A program made the position numbers and the translations under genes. Of a stretch of 64,000 bases of DNA, positions 25,946 to 35,900 are shown piece after piece. Below the pieces are notes generated by a model. The model saw nothing but the letters and a program-made list of their open reading frames with translations. It had not been told where the DNA came from and searched no databases. Source of the stretch: Kribbella soli (GTDB lineage: Bacteria; Actinomycetota; Actinomycetes; Propionibacteriales; Kribbellaceae); contig NZ_SJJZ01000002.1 of assembly GCF_004331345.1 (NCBI RefSeq), positions 248,001 to 312,000 of the forward strand, in the 5' to 3' direction. Within the stretch, counting starts at the first letter, position 1, and each line of letters begins with the position of its first letter.

Positions 25946-26860
25946 ATGTTCCAGCAACGAACGCAGAAGTCCGGCCGGAGTGTTGCCACCTGGTACCGCT
26001 CCGGCGGGCTGAGCGCTGTCTTCTTCGCCCTGCCCCTGGTGCTGATCTTCCTGTACTTCTCCTGGGGCCCGATCGTGCGCGGCCTGGTGCTCAGCTTCCA
26101 GAAGAACAACCTGGTCGCCCCGCCCGAGTGGGTCGGGATGTCGAACTTCAGCTACGTGCTGACCGATCCGCAGCTCCCACAGGCAGCGCTCAACACGCTG
26201 TACTTCTGCCTGCTGGCTCTGATCTTCGGCTTCCCGGTGCCGTTGTTCCTGGCCGTGTTCATCAGCGAGCTGCGCAAGACCGGCTGGCTCTACAACGTGC
26301 TCTCCTACCTGCCGGCCGTCGTACCACCGGTGGCCGCGATCCTGTTGTGGACGTTCTTCTACGACCCGAGCGGGGCCGGCGTGTTCAACTCGATCCTCGG
26401 CTGGTTCGGGCTCGGGCCGTTCGCCTGGCTGAACTCGCAGACCCTGGCGATGCCGGCGATCGTGCTCGAGGCGACCTGGGCCGGCGCCGGTGCCACGTCG
26501 ATCATCTACCTGGCCGCGCTGACCGGCGTACGGACGGAGTTGTACGAGGCAGCCGAGCTGGACGGGGCGGGGATCTGGAGGCGGGTCTGGCACGTCACGC
26601 TGCCGCAGATCCGCGGAATCATCCTGATCATGATGCTGCTGCAGCTGATCGGGACGTTCCAGGTGTTCACCGAGCCGTTCCTGTTCACCGGCGGCGGCCC
26701 GAACAACGCCACCACGACGATCCTGCTGCTGATCTACCGGTACGCCTTCATCAACGGCGACTTCGGCGCCGCCACCGCCCTCAGCGTCCTGCTCGCCGGG
26801 GTGCTGTGCGTGCTGTCGGTCGTCTACCACTTCCTGACGCGGCGCTGGAGCATCTCATGA
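25946..26860 (+). CDS. Sugar ABC transporter permease (MalF-like)
   Basis: Membrane subunit of the CUT1 importer, 304 residues with six predicted helices. The first is at about 25-50 (LSAVFFALPLVLIFLYF), and the EAA loop is at YEAAELDGAGIWRRVWHVTLP, the contact site for the shared ATPase. GTG-free start: ATG (MFQQRTQKSG) three bases after the binding-protein stop. Its TGA overlaps the ATG of the second permease. No ATPase gene follows, so a multi-operon ATPase such as MsiK is probably used. Confidence 0.93.
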   Translation: MFQQRTQKSGRSVATWYRSGGLSAVFFALPLVLIFLYFSWGPIVRGLVLSFQKNNLVAPPEWVGMSNFSYVLTDPQLPQAALNTLYFCLLALIFGFPVPLFLAVFISELRKTGWLYNVLSYLPAVVPPVAAILLWTFFYDPSGAGVFNSILGWFGLGPFAWLNSQTLAMPAIVLEATWAGAGATSIIYLAALTGVRTELYEAAELDGAGIWRRVWHVTLPQIRGIILIMMLLQLIGTFQVFTEPFLFTGGGPNNATTTILLLIYRYAFINGDFGAATALSVLLAGVLCVLSVVYHFLTRRWSIS

Positions 26861-27738
26861 GCGACGAACGAGGCATCATCTCCGTCTCCGACCGGAAAGT
26901 TTCGGTTGTCCGCTACGGGTTGCCGGCCATCCAGGTGCTGCTGTTCATTGGCCTGGTGATCGCTGGTGTCGGGCCGCTGCTGTGGCTGCTCAAGTCCGGT
27001 GTCTCGACGAGTCAGGACATCCTGCGCGGCCCGATGCAGCTGTGGCCGTCGGGTATCCAGCTGAAGAACATCCCCGACGCCTGGAACCGCGTGCAGATCG
27101 GCGCGTACCTGGGCAACACCGCGATCATCGCGATCGGTTCGATGATCTCGACCCTGTTCGTGTGTACGACGGGAGCCTTCGTACTGAGCGTCCTGCGGCC
27201 GAAGTGGGGCCTGATCATCACCGGCGCCGTACTCGCGACGCTGTTCCTGCCCGGTGTCATCTCGCTCGTCCCGCTGTACATGACGGTGCTGAAGATGCCG
27301 GTGCTCGGGATCAGTCTGCAGAACACCTTCTGGGCAGTCTGGCTGCCGCAAGCGGCCGGCGCGTTCAACATCCTGGTGATGAAGCGGTACTTCGACTCGA
27401 TCCCACGCGAACTGATCGAGGCCGCCCGCATCGACGGCGCCGGCAACCTGAGGCTGTTCACCGCACTGATCCTGCCGCTGTCGAAACCGATCGTCGGAGT
27501 CGTCGCGCTCCTGACCGTCATCGGCTCCTGGAAGGACTACCTCTGGCCGCTGCTCGTACTGCCGGATCCACGGCTGCAGCCGATCTCGGTCGCCCTGCCG
27601 CGGGTGGCCAAGACCACAGAGATCTCCCTGCAGATGAGCGCGCTGTTCCTCGCGGTTCTGATACCTGTCGTGCTGTTCTTGGTGTTCCAGAAACAATTCC
27701 TGCGCGGCGTGGGAATGGCGGGAGGAGTTAAGGAGTGA
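26857..27738 (+). CDS. Sugar ABC transporter permease (MalG-like)
   Basis: Second membrane subunit, 293 residues, six helices, with the EAA motif IEAARIDGAGNLRLFTALILPLS near the C-terminal third and the family's conserved YFDSIPREL just before it. Start ATG gives MSDERGIISVSDRKVSVV and overlaps the first permease stop as ATGA. Its stop overlaps the GTG start of the epimerase-like gene (GTGA), showing that transport and catabolic genes are one transcription unit. Confidence 0.92.
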   Translation: MSDERGIISVSDRKVSVVRYGLPAIQVLLFIGLVIAGVGPLLWLLKSGVSTSQDILRGPMQLWPSGIQLKNIPDAWNRVQIGAYLGNTAIIAIGSMISTLFVCTTGAFVLSVLRPKWGLIITGAVLATLFLPGVISLVPLYMTVLKMPVLGISLQNTFWAVWLPQAAGAFNILVMKRYFDSIPRELIEAARIDGAGNLRLFTALILPLSKPIVGVVALLTVIGSWKDYLWPLLVLPDPRLQPISVALPRVAKTTEISLQMSALFLAVLIPVVLFLVFQKQFLRGVGMAGGVKE

Positions 27739-28610
27739 ACGAACTGAACGGTCGGCGGGTGTTGGTGACGGGGGCCGCCGGCCGGATCGGGCTGGTCACG
27801 GTCGAGCACCTGAACGAGCTGGGTGCGAAGGTGACCACCCTGTCGAACGTCGAGCACCCGGACCTGAAGGCGGACCGGGTGCTGATCGGCGACACCCGGT
27901 CCGAGACGGACGTGGCGCATGCGCTGGAGGATGCGGAGTACGTCGTGCACCTGGCAGCGCTCCCGCACCCCTCGGCCGGTACGCCGTACGAGGTGTACTC
28001 GATCAACGTGGTGTCGACGTTCAACGTGCTCGCCCAGGCCGGTGCGCTCGGCATCGACCGGGCCGTGATCGCGAGCAGCATCAACGCGACCGGCGTACCG
28101 TTCAACCCGCACGAGATCCGGCCGCCGTACTTCCCCTGGGACGAGCAGGCGGCGAGCGATGTCGGCGACGCGTACTCGCTGTCGAAGCAGAACGACGAGA
28201 ACACCGCGCGGATGGCGTGGCGGCGCTGGGGGATCGACGTGGTCGCGTTCCGGTTCCCGCACGTCAACTCGGCGGAGGTGCTGCAGCAGATGTCCGACCA
28301 CGTCCGGGAGCATCCGGGCAGCGGACTGCGGGAGGCCTGGAGCTACCTGGACACCCGCGACGCGGCGTACGCCGTCGAGCTCGGACTGACCGCGCCGTTG
28401 TCGGGCGCCCACACCTTCTTCGTGACCGCGAGCACCACCAACGCGCCGTACCCGACCGAGGACCTGCTCGACGCGTACGCGCCGGACGTGCCACGGTCGC
28501 GACGGTTCGCCGGACGCGAGGTGCCGATCGACCTGACCGCCGTACGGACCGTGCTCGGCTTCGAGGCCCGGCACGAACTCGACCTCCCCACCCTCTCCCT
28601 GGAGCTTTGA
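27735..28610 (+). CDS. NAD-dependent epimerase/dehydratase family oxidoreductase
   Basis: Extended short-chain dehydrogenase of 291 residues. It has the cofactor motif VTGAAGRIGLVTVEHL, an ASSINATG strand that supplies the Ser/Thr, and the catalytic YSLSKQ. The fold and size resemble uronate dehydrogenases and UDP-sugar epimerases; in a cluster with a mannonate-dehydratase-like enzyme a uronate or sugar-acid dehydrogenase is a fair guess, but the substrate is not shown. GTG start overlaps the previous stop. The next gene starts immediately after its stop. Confidence 0.85.
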   Translation: MNELNGRRVLVTGAAGRIGLVTVEHLNELGAKVTTLSNVEHPDLKADRVLIGDTRSETDVAHALEDAEYVVHLAALPHPSAGTPYEVYSINVVSTFNVLAQAGALGIDRAVIASSINATGVPFNPHEIRPPYFPWDEQAASDVGDAYSLSKQNDENTARMAWRRWGIDVVAFRFPHVNSAEVLQQMSDHVREHPGSGLREAWSYLDTRDAAYAVELGLTAPLSGAHTFFVTASTTNAPYPTEDLLDAYAPDVPRSRRFAGREVPIDLTAVRTVLGFEARHELDLPTLSLEL

Positions 28611-29864
28611 ATGCCCTCGAACTTCGACCAGCCGTGGCCCGCGCGGGACGACATCCGGATCCGCGAGGTGAAGGCGATCGTCACAGCACCGCAAGGCATC
28701 CCGCTGGTGGTCGTGAAGATCGACACCACCGAACCGGGCCTCTACGGGCTCGGGTGTGCCACGTTCACGCAGCGCTGGAAGGCCGTCCAGACGTTCGTCG
28801 ACGAGCACCTGTCCCGGCTCCTCGTCGGGCGCTACCCGGGTGACATCGGCGACCTCACCCGGCTGGCGTCGTACTCCGGGTACTGGCGTGGCGGTCCGGT
28901 CACGAACAACGCGATCTCCGGCATCGACCAGGCGCTGTGGGACATCGCCGGCAAGCGCGCCGGCATGCCCGTGTATGAGCTGCTCGGCGGCAAGGTCCGC
29001 GCGGCCGCGGACACCTACATCCACGCGAGCGGGCGAACGATCGAGGACACGATCGACCACGCGCAGAAACTGATCACGCAGGGCTGGCGGCACATCCGGC
29101 TGCAGGTCTCCACGCCGGGCGGCGGCGGGTACGGCGCTCCGCAGGTGCCGACGCTCTACCCGGACTCGCCGTACCACAACGGCTGGTCCGTGCGGGACTA
29201 CCTGCGGACCACGCCGGAGCTGTTCGCGGAGGCGCGGCACGCGCTGCCCGACAACATCGAACTGCTCCACGACGTGCACTCGCGGCTGACGCCGAAGGAG
29301 GCGGTGCTGCTGGCTCGTTCGCTCGAGCCGCACCGGTTGTTCTTCCTCGAGGATGTGCTCGCGCCGGAGCTGTGGGACCGGCTGCCCGAGGTCCGGGCCG
29401 CCTCCCCGGTGCCGCTGGCCGTCGGCGAGCTCACGACGTCGTTCGGTGACGCGGTCCGGCTGATCCGGGACGGCGGTGTCGATTTCATCCGATCGCATGT
29501 TTCGGACATCGGCGGTCTCACCCCGGCCCGCAAGCTGGCCGATCTCGCCGAGATCTCCGGCGTACGGACGGCCTGGCACGGTCCGGGCGACACCTCGCCG
29601 ATCGGCGCCGCGGCGAACGTCGCGCTGGACGTGACGTCCGTTGCCTTCGGCATCCAAGAGGGGCACATCTACAACGAGGCGACGTACGAGGTGTTCCCCG
29701 GGACGCTGCGGATCGAGGACGGTTGGCTGCGCCCGAACGAGGCGCCGGGCTGGGGGATCGACGTCGATCTGGAGGCAGCGGCTCGTTATCCGGCGGAACT
29801 GTCCGGTCACGACGAGTGGGCGGCCGGGGTACGGCGCATCGACGGAGCGCTCGAAGCTCCGTGA
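28611..29864 (+). CDS. Enolase-superfamily sugar-acid dehydratase (ManD/RspA-like)
   Basis: A 417-residue mandelate racemase/enolase-superfamily enzyme closest to the D-mannonate dehydratase (ManD) group. The N-terminal capping domain includes YWRGGPVTNNAISGIDQALW. Barrel metal ligands are the Asp in LLHDVHSRL (with the DxH general-acid His), the Glu in FFLEDV and the Glu in VGELTTS; the late catalytic His is in TAWHGPGDTSP. C-terminal GWGIDVD is also conserved in ManD. ManD enzymes dehydrate mannonate or gluconate to 2-keto-3-deoxygluconate. Some group members act on other sugar acids, so the exact substrate is open. Confidence 0.87.
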   Translation: MPSNFDQPWPARDDIRIREVKAIVTAPQGIPLVVVKIDTTEPGLYGLGCATFTQRWKAVQTFVDEHLSRLLVGRYPGDIGDLTRLASYSGYWRGGPVTNNAISGIDQALWDIAGKRAGMPVYELLGGKVRAAADTYIHASGRTIEDTIDHAQKLITQGWRHIRLQVSTPGGGGYGAPQVPTLYPDSPYHNGWSVRDYLRTTPELFAEARHALPDNIELLHDVHSRLTPKEAVLLARSLEPHRLFFLEDVLAPELWDRLPEVRAASPVPLAVGELTTSFGDAVRLIRDGGVDFIRSHVSDIGGLTPARKLADLAEISGVRTAWHGPGDTSPIGAAANVALDVTSVAFGIQEGHIYNEATYEVFPGTLRIEDGWLRPNEAPGWGIDVDLEAAARYPAELSGHDEWAAGVRRIDGALEAP

Positions 29865-29920
29865 CATCGGGCGTTGGGCAGTACGATCACGGCCAGTAGG
29901 GACGAGACGGGGAGGCGGAG

Positions 29921-31186
29921 ATGAGCGATTCGGTCGAGGGACTCGCCGAGCTGCGGCGCGCGGGCGCGAACCAGTACGACCTGGGCTCGTTCAACGAGGC
30001 CGTGATCATCGAGACGATCCGGCTGGCCGGCATCATCAGCCGAACCGAGATCTCCCGCCGTACCGGCCTGACCCAGCAGTCGGTGTCGCGGATCTTGCGC
30101 CTCCTTCTCCAGCAGGGGCTGCTGGTCGAGGAGGCGCAGGAGCGCGCGGAGCGGCTCGGCAAGCCGCGGACGCCGGTGCGATTGCGGTCGAAAGCGGCGC
30201 ACGCGGTCGGCATCCACATCGATCCCGAACTGCTCACCGTTGCCGTGGTGGACCTGGACGGCACGATCGTGCGGCGCGAAACGGTCGACCTCGCCGACGA
30301 CCTCGCGGCGGACAAGCTGATCGACCTGACCGCGGCCACGGTGAACGCGGCGCTCAGCATCAGCCAGATCGACCTCGCCTCGATGCTCGGTGTGGGCGTC
30401 GCCGTACCAGGCCCGATCGATGCGGACGGGACGCTGCTCGCGCTGCCGTTGCAGCCGGCCTGGCGCGGGTTGAAGATCCGTCAGCTGCTACAGCAGAAGC
30501 TGAACCATCCGGTGCTGGTGGAGAAGGACGGTACGGCGGCCGCGATCGGCGAGCGGTGGATCGGGCGGTCGGCGCGGGCGCGGGACTTCGCGTACCTCTA
30601 TCTCGGCACCGGCGTCGGCAGTGGCCTGATCCTGAACGGCTCGATCTACCGCGGCGGCACGGCCAACGCCGGTGAGTTCGGGCAGATCGCGGCGCTGCGG
30701 ATGGGGGAGTGGGACCCTGCCGACGGACCCCGCATGATCCCCGAGTGCAACCCGACGGCGTCGCTGCCGGTGATCGCGGGCGAGTTCGGGTACGTCGAGA
30801 CCGATCCGGCCGCGACCGACGAGGCCAAGCGGTACCGCGCCGTGTGCAAGGCGGCGGCCGACGGGGACGTCGCGGCGGTGAAAGCGGTCACGCAGGTCGC
30901 CCGCGTCATCGGTCAGGGTGCGGTCGGTCTGGTGGATCTGCTCGATATCGATCTCGTGGTCCTCGGCGGGCCGGCGTACGGCAAGGAGATCTCGGAGATC
31001 CTGCTGACCGAGATCGGGCGCGCGGTGAACGCGCATCCGGTGGCACGGGAGACCCGGCCGGTCGCGGTCGAGGAGTCGATGCTGCAGACCGACGCGGCCG
31101 CGGTCGGGGCGGCGTCGACGATCTTCCACGACGCGTTCACCCCTCGGGTCTCGGGATCGAGTCAGGCACGTAGGCTGCCGAAGTGA
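29921..31186 (+). CDS. ROK family transcriptional regulator
   Basis: A 421-residue NagC/XylR-type regulator. An N-terminal winged helix (SRTEISRRTGLTQQSVSRIL) is followed by a sugar-kinase-like ROK domain with the phosphate-binding DLDGT motif, VGVAVPGPI and LYLGTGVGSGLI. The usual Cys-rich zinc motif of ROK proteins (CxCGxxGC) is not visible; only GPRMIPECNPTA stands in that region. It is probably the sugar-responsive regulator of the island and of the shared 22-bp sites at both ends. A GGGGAGGCGGAG ribosome-binding stretch precedes ATG. Confidence 0.92.
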   Translation: MSDSVEGLAELRRAGANQYDLGSFNEAVIIETIRLAGIISRTEISRRTGLTQQSVSRILRLLLQQGLLVEEAQERAERLGKPRTPVRLRSKAAHAVGIHIDPELLTVAVVDLDGTIVRRETVDLADDLAADKLIDLTAATVNAALSISQIDLASMLGVGVAVPGPIDADGTLLALPLQPAWRGLKIRQLLQQKLNHPVLVEKDGTAAAIGERWIGRSARARDFAYLYLGTGVGSGLILNGSIYRGGTANAGEFGQIAALRMGEWDPADGPRMIPECNPTASLPVIAGEFGYVETDPAATDEAKRYRAVCKAAADGDVAAVKAVTQVARVIGQGAVGLVDLLDIDLVVLGGPAYGKEISEILLTEIGRAVNAHPVARETRPVAVEESMLQTDAAAVGAASTIFHDAFTPRVSGSSQARRLPK

Positions 31187-31740
31187 TCGAACCCCGCCCG
31201 CTGACGCCGGAGATCGAGCTCCGGATCGCGACCCTCGACGACGCCCCTGCTCTCGCCGACGCACAGACCCGGAGCCGCGACCATCTCCGGCCCTGGGAGC
31301 CGGTCCGGGACGAGAAGTGGTTCACCACCGTCGGACAGGCCGAGCGGATGACGTACCAGCTCGAGCGCTACAAGAACGGCCAGGTTGTGCCGTGGGTGCT
31401 GGCCGAAGGCGATCGCATCGTCGGCCAGATCACGTTGAGCGACCTGGTCCCCGGCCCGTTCCGTAGCGCGGCGCTCGGATACTGGCTGGCCGCCGACGTG
31501 CTGGGCCGCGGCCTTGCCACCCGCGCCGTCGACGCCGTCGCCGAGATCGCCGACGCCGAGCTGAAGCTGCACCGCATCGAGGCGAGCACTCTCACCGGCA
31601 ACGTCGCCTCGCAGCGAGTCCTGCAACGCACCGGATTCGCCCAGATCGGCATGGCCCCGACCTACCTCCACATCGACGGCCACTGGCAGGACTGCAACCT
31701 CTACCAACGCATCCTGAACTCCCGCGACCCCGGCGCGTAG
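31183..31740 (+). CDS. GNAT acetyltransferase (RimJ/RimL-like)
   Basis: A 185-residue acetyltransferase of the ribosomal-protein/N-terminal acetyltransferase-like type. The acetyl-CoA loop appears as GYWLAADVLGRGLATRAV, followed by LHRIEASTLTGNVASQRVLQ and GFAQIGMAPTYLHIDG. GTG start overlaps the end of the ROK gene (GTGA). It is last in the left operon and probably rides along by proximity; a role in sugar metabolism is not apparent. Confidence 0.87.
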   Translation: MIEPRPLTPEIELRIATLDDAPALADAQTRSRDHLRPWEPVRDEKWFTTVGQAERMTYQLERYKNGQVVPWVLAEGDRIVGQITLSDLVPGPFRSAALGYWLAADVLGRGLATRAVDAVAEIADAELKLHRIEASTLTGNVASQRVLQRTGFAQIGMAPTYLHIDGHWQDCNLYQRILNSRDPGA

Positions 31741-31742
31741 GT

Positions 31743-31828
31743 GATCCCCAGGCCATCACAATCGCCGTCGGCGAGCGTGGACACGCTGGGCCGAGTTCTG
31801 CTCGGCGCATTGTGATGGCCTGGAGATC
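31743..31828. terminator. 86-nt strong hairpin between the two converging operons
   Basis: Twenty-base arms (31743-31762 and 31809-31828) pair with one mismatch, 15 of them uninterrupted (CCAGGCCATCACAAT with its complement). Inside, CGCCG/CGGCG can extend the stem, and AGCGT-GGAC-ACGCT (31774-31787) forms a nested loop. No T-tract follows on either side. It probably ends or insulates transcription from both operons; a MITE-like repeat or small RNA is an alternative. Confidence 0.6.
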
Positions 31829-31831
31829 GAG

Positions 31832-32920
31832 TCAGCCAGGCGGGAGACCGACGCCGCGGGAGACGTCTACGTCGTCGTAGCGGCCCTCGAGGACGTCGAC
31901 GAACTTGACCGGGCGTTGGAGGGTGGAGGCGATGTAGACGGCTCGTACTGTGGCGAGCGCGTCGATGGCGTCCTGGACGGTGATGGCCGGCGGGGTGCCG
32001 TCGGCGATCGCCTTGAGGATGTCGTCGTACTGCGCTTTGTGGCCGCCGGGGCCGCCGACGTCGACGGGCTGGTCGTCGGTGGAGCCGTCCACGTTCAGCC
32101 GGCGGAGGCGGTCGTCCTCGACCTCTGCGCCGCCTTCGGTGCCGTGGACGGAGACCCGAGTACGACCGCCGGGGAACGCCGCGGTGGTGGCGTGCAGCGT
32201 GCCGACGGCGCCGTTCTCGAAGGTGATCGTGGCGACGACCGTGTCCTCGACCTCGATCGCGTGGTGCGCAGCCCGCAGCGCCTGGGCCTGGATGCTCACC
32301 GGACGGCCCATGAACCACAGCATCAGGTCGACGGTGTGGACGCCCTGGTTCATGAGCGCGCCACCGCCGTCCTGCGTCCACGTCCCGCGCCAGCCCGCCG
32401 ACGCGTAGTACTCGTCGCTGCGCCACCAGGCCACCGACGCGACGGACGACGTCAACTGCCCGAATCGGCCGGCGTCGATCGCCTGCTTGACCACGGCGCT
32501 GCCGGCGTCGAAGCGGTGCTGGCTGATCACCGACGACTGCACGCCATGGCTCCCGGCCCGGGTGGCCGCCGCGCCGAGGCGGCGGGCCCGGACCAGGTCG
32601 ACGTCGAGGGGCTTCTCGATCACGACGTGCTTCTTCTCGTTCAGCGCCTGCTCGGCCAGCGCGGCGTGCGTGCCACTCGGGGTGCAGATCGCGACGAGGG
32701 ACACGTCCGACCCACCCAGCGCCGCGGTCAGGTCGTCGTACACCTTCGGCTCCGGCTGGCCGAGCTCGACCAGCTGCGCCTGGAGTGCCTCCCGGGCCGC
32801 GGCGTCACCGTCCACCAGGGCGGTGACGATCGCGTCCGGCCGTTCCGCGATGGTCTTGGCGTGGGTGCGGCCGATGATGCCGCACCCGACGATCGCGACC
32901 TGCTGTTGTGTGTCAGCCAT
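31832..32920 (-). CDS. Gfo/Idh/MocA family oxidoreductase
   Basis: NAD(P)-dependent sugar or inositol-type dehydrogenase, 362 residues. The N-terminal Rossmann motif is VAIVGCGIIGRTHAKTI; the EKPLD motif with the catalytic Lys (HVVIEKPLDVD) follows, and NQGVHTVDLMLWFMG supplies the conserved active-site His/Asp. It lies seven bases after the secreted enzyme stop and is transcribed with it, so it likely acts on a product of polymer breakdown. The exact sugar is not visible. Confidence 0.9.
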   Translation of the reverse strand: MADTQQQVAIVGCGIIGRTHAKTIAERPDAIVTALVDGDAAAREALQAQLVELGQPEPKVYDDLTAALGGSDVSLVAICTPSGTHAALAEQALNEKKHVVIEKPLDVDLVRARRLGAAATRAGSHGVQSSVISQHRFDAGSAVVKQAIDAGRFGQLTSSVASVAWWRSDEYYASAGWRGTWTQDGGGALMNQGVHTVDLMLWFMGRPVSIQAQALRAAHHAIEVEDTVVATITFENGAVGTLHATTAAFPGGRTRVSVHGTEGGAEVEDDRLRRLNVDGSTDDQPVDVGGPGGHKAQYDDILKAIADGTPPAITVQDAIDALATVRAVYIASTLQRPVKFVDVLEGRYDDVDVSRGVGLPPG

Positions 32921-32927
32921 CTCGCTC

Positions 32928-35900
32928 CTACATCGGTGTGAAGTTGGCTATCAGTTTCTGGTCCGCCGAGACGGTGAAGGTGTACGACGGCGCTGTCGAC
33001 ACCACGGTCCCGTCCACGGTCCAATCCCGGAAAACGCTATCCGATCCTGGCGCTGCCGTCACGGTGACCTGCGCGCCGACCTCGTAGGTTCCCGGCTCGG
33101 ACTCGTTCCCCGCGATGCTCACGGTGCCGTTCCCGTTCGCCTGGACCGCGATGCTGCGCTGGACGACGTTGATCACCATCACGTTGTGCAACGTCGCCGG
33201 ACCGCTCAGCGTCGCGCCGTTGTAGCGGGCGAGGTTCGTCGCCTCGACCTCGCCGCTCACGACCCGCACGGTGTGCCCGTCGCCGCCGAGGTTGTCGGTA
33301 CCCAGGTTGAACGCGTCCACCTGACCGGAGTTCACCACGAGGCCGTCGTGGAACCCGTACGCGAACACGTTCAGCAGGGTCAGTCCGCGCGCCCCGTCGA
33401 CGGTGACGATCTTCGCGGTCTTCCGCATGTACTTGTCGATGACGAGCTCGAAGATGCGACCCTCGTTCATCCAGTACGGCTGCTGGTACCCGACCCGGGT
33501 GACCGCGTTCCCGTTCGACAGCACACCCTCGACGCGGCCGTCGCGCCCCGGGCCGATCGCGATCGCGTGGTCGAAGAACGCGCCCGCGACCTTGCGGACC
33601 ACGACGCCGTCGCCGCTGAGGTCGATGCCGTTCCAGGCGTTCGGGAACCCGGCGTTGATGACGTAGTTCGCGCCGGCGTGCCCGCGGACCGCGTACGGGT
33701 ACGGCACCACGCCCTCGGCGTTGCCCGGGTTGTTCTCCGGGTAGAAGACCCGCAGCCCGCGGACGCCGGCGCCCTTCCCGGAGAGCGTCAAGAGAGCGGT
33801 TGCGGACTCTCCCGCGCCGCGTCCCTCGAACGCCTGCAAGACTGTCCCGCCGCTCGCCCCGCCCTGGTCCCGGTTCGGTACGGCGGACGCACCGCGCAAC
33901 TCGACCTTCGCCGGAACGCTCAGATGCGTACTGATCCGGTACCAGCCGGCGGGCAGGTAGACGATCCCGCCACCTTCACGCCCGGCGCGATCGAGCACCT
34001 TCTGCACCTCGCGCGTCGCGTCGGCGGCCGGCAGGTACCCGACCCCGTACGGCGCATCCACGACGTACAGCTTCTGCACCGGTCGGGGGAGCGCTCTCTG
34101 GGTGTAGCTCGGTGCGGCGCCCGACATGCGGTGGATGATGCCCGAGAGAACGCCAGAGAGCGCTGTCCCGGTGATCTTCACGTAGCCACGCGAGTTGTTG
34201 GTGATGCCGCCCTCAACGTGACCGCCGGCGAGCGTCATGCCCCACCGGTCGTCCATCACGTCGACGAGCAGCCCGGTCCCGACCCGGCGTACGTCGGGTT
34301 CGAGGAAGCTGCCGGTGAACTGGGCCCGCTGGCCCGCGACGACGTGGATGCCGACGGCATAGTCGGAGAGCGCGATCCGGTAGAACTGGTCCCACTCGAG
34401 GTCGCCGAGCACCAGGCCGGTGCCGTGTGCCCGGGTCCAGGCGTCGAGAGTGGCCCGAGCCGGCGGGTGGTAGGCGGCCGGCGCGGACGACCAGTACGAG
34501 TTGCTGAAGGCAACGTTCTCCCAGGTGCCGACGTCGGCGCCGTTGTAGGCGCGGGCGCCCTCGAACAGCGCCGTACCGCGGACGTTGCGGATCGTCGTCG
34601 ACTCGTGCACCTGCCCCGAGCTCGGGGCGTTGCCGTGGTCGTTCGGCATCGTGCTGACGCCGATACCGCGGTACGAGTTCAGCATGGTGACGTCGGAGAC
34701 CGTCGCCATCATGTAGTTCTCGTTGCCGATCCACGCCCCGCCGGGGATCTCGAACGTGTAGTTGTACGGAACCGGAGTGCTCGCGTTCTGGTGCGGGTAG
34801 TACGTCGTCACGCCGAGAACGCCCGCGCTGCCGCCGATCCGGAACAGACTCGGCCCGTCGTCACCCGATGGCAGGTCGGCGACGATCACCGTGCCCGTAC
34901 CGAGCTTCTGACCGTGGTCGCCGCGGAGACTGCAGAACGCGTGTACCTCGATCGTGTCGGTCACCTTGTACTGCCCGGCCGGCAGCCACACCGTGCCACC
35001 GCCCGCGTCCTGGCAGGCGTAGATCGCCTGCTGGATCGCCTTCGTGGAGTCTCGCCGGCCGCTGCGGTCGGCGCCGAACTGCGTCGCGTCGAAGTCCGCG
35101 ACCACACCGTCCTCGGTCGGGTTGCTCGTCGCAACGAGCCGCGGCGTCGGCTTCACGACCGGCGCCAGCCGCAGCTGCAACTCCTTGACGGCAAAGGAAT
35201 CGGCCCCGGTCATCGCAACCCGGACGTACCGTGCGCTGACCGTCGCGAACCGCGTCCGGCCGAACTGGTTACCGCCAGGCGATCCGGTCCGGCCGACGCT
35301 GACGAACTTCTGCCCGTCGTTCGAGACCTGAACGGTGTAGTCAGGGGAGGACGCCTCGGCCCATTCGACCCGCACATCGTTCACGGGCCGCGGCGCACCG
35401 AGATCGATCTGCAGCCACGAGTCCGCACCACCGGTCCAGACCGTCTGGTGGTCGTTGTCGTTGACCTGAGCAGCGCCGGTCCCACCGCTCGCGGTCGCCG
35501 TACCGTCGTCCGCGAAGTTGGTGTCCACGACCGACGCGATGAACGCGTCCAGCTTGGCCTGCAACGTCGTGAGCGCGGCCTTGACCTGTACGTCGGTGAC
35601 GCCCGGAGTGGACGCGATCGCCTGAGCGTTGTCGATCGCGTCCTGCAGCGTGGCGCGGCTGCCGACCGGGTACTGCCCGTCGCGCGTCCCTTCGCGGGCG
35701 GCCTTCTCGGTACGAGTCGCCTGACCGATGAGGTCGACGAGACCCTCGGTGACGTCGAGGGTGGTCGCGACCTTGGCGACCCGGACCGCGGCGACCTTGA
35801 GGTCGACCGCGCCGTCGCCGTTGTGGATCCGGAGGTCGCCGCCGTTCGAGCGGTTCGTCATGACCGCATCCGGCAGCGCGAACGTGTAGGTCTTCCACGT

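Noticed and set aside
27537..29867. 776-codon open frame on the minus strand across the SDR and ManD-like genes
   Set aside because: Composition is typical of antisense of high-GC genes and no family is recognisable; the plus-strand genes have clear catalytic motifs.
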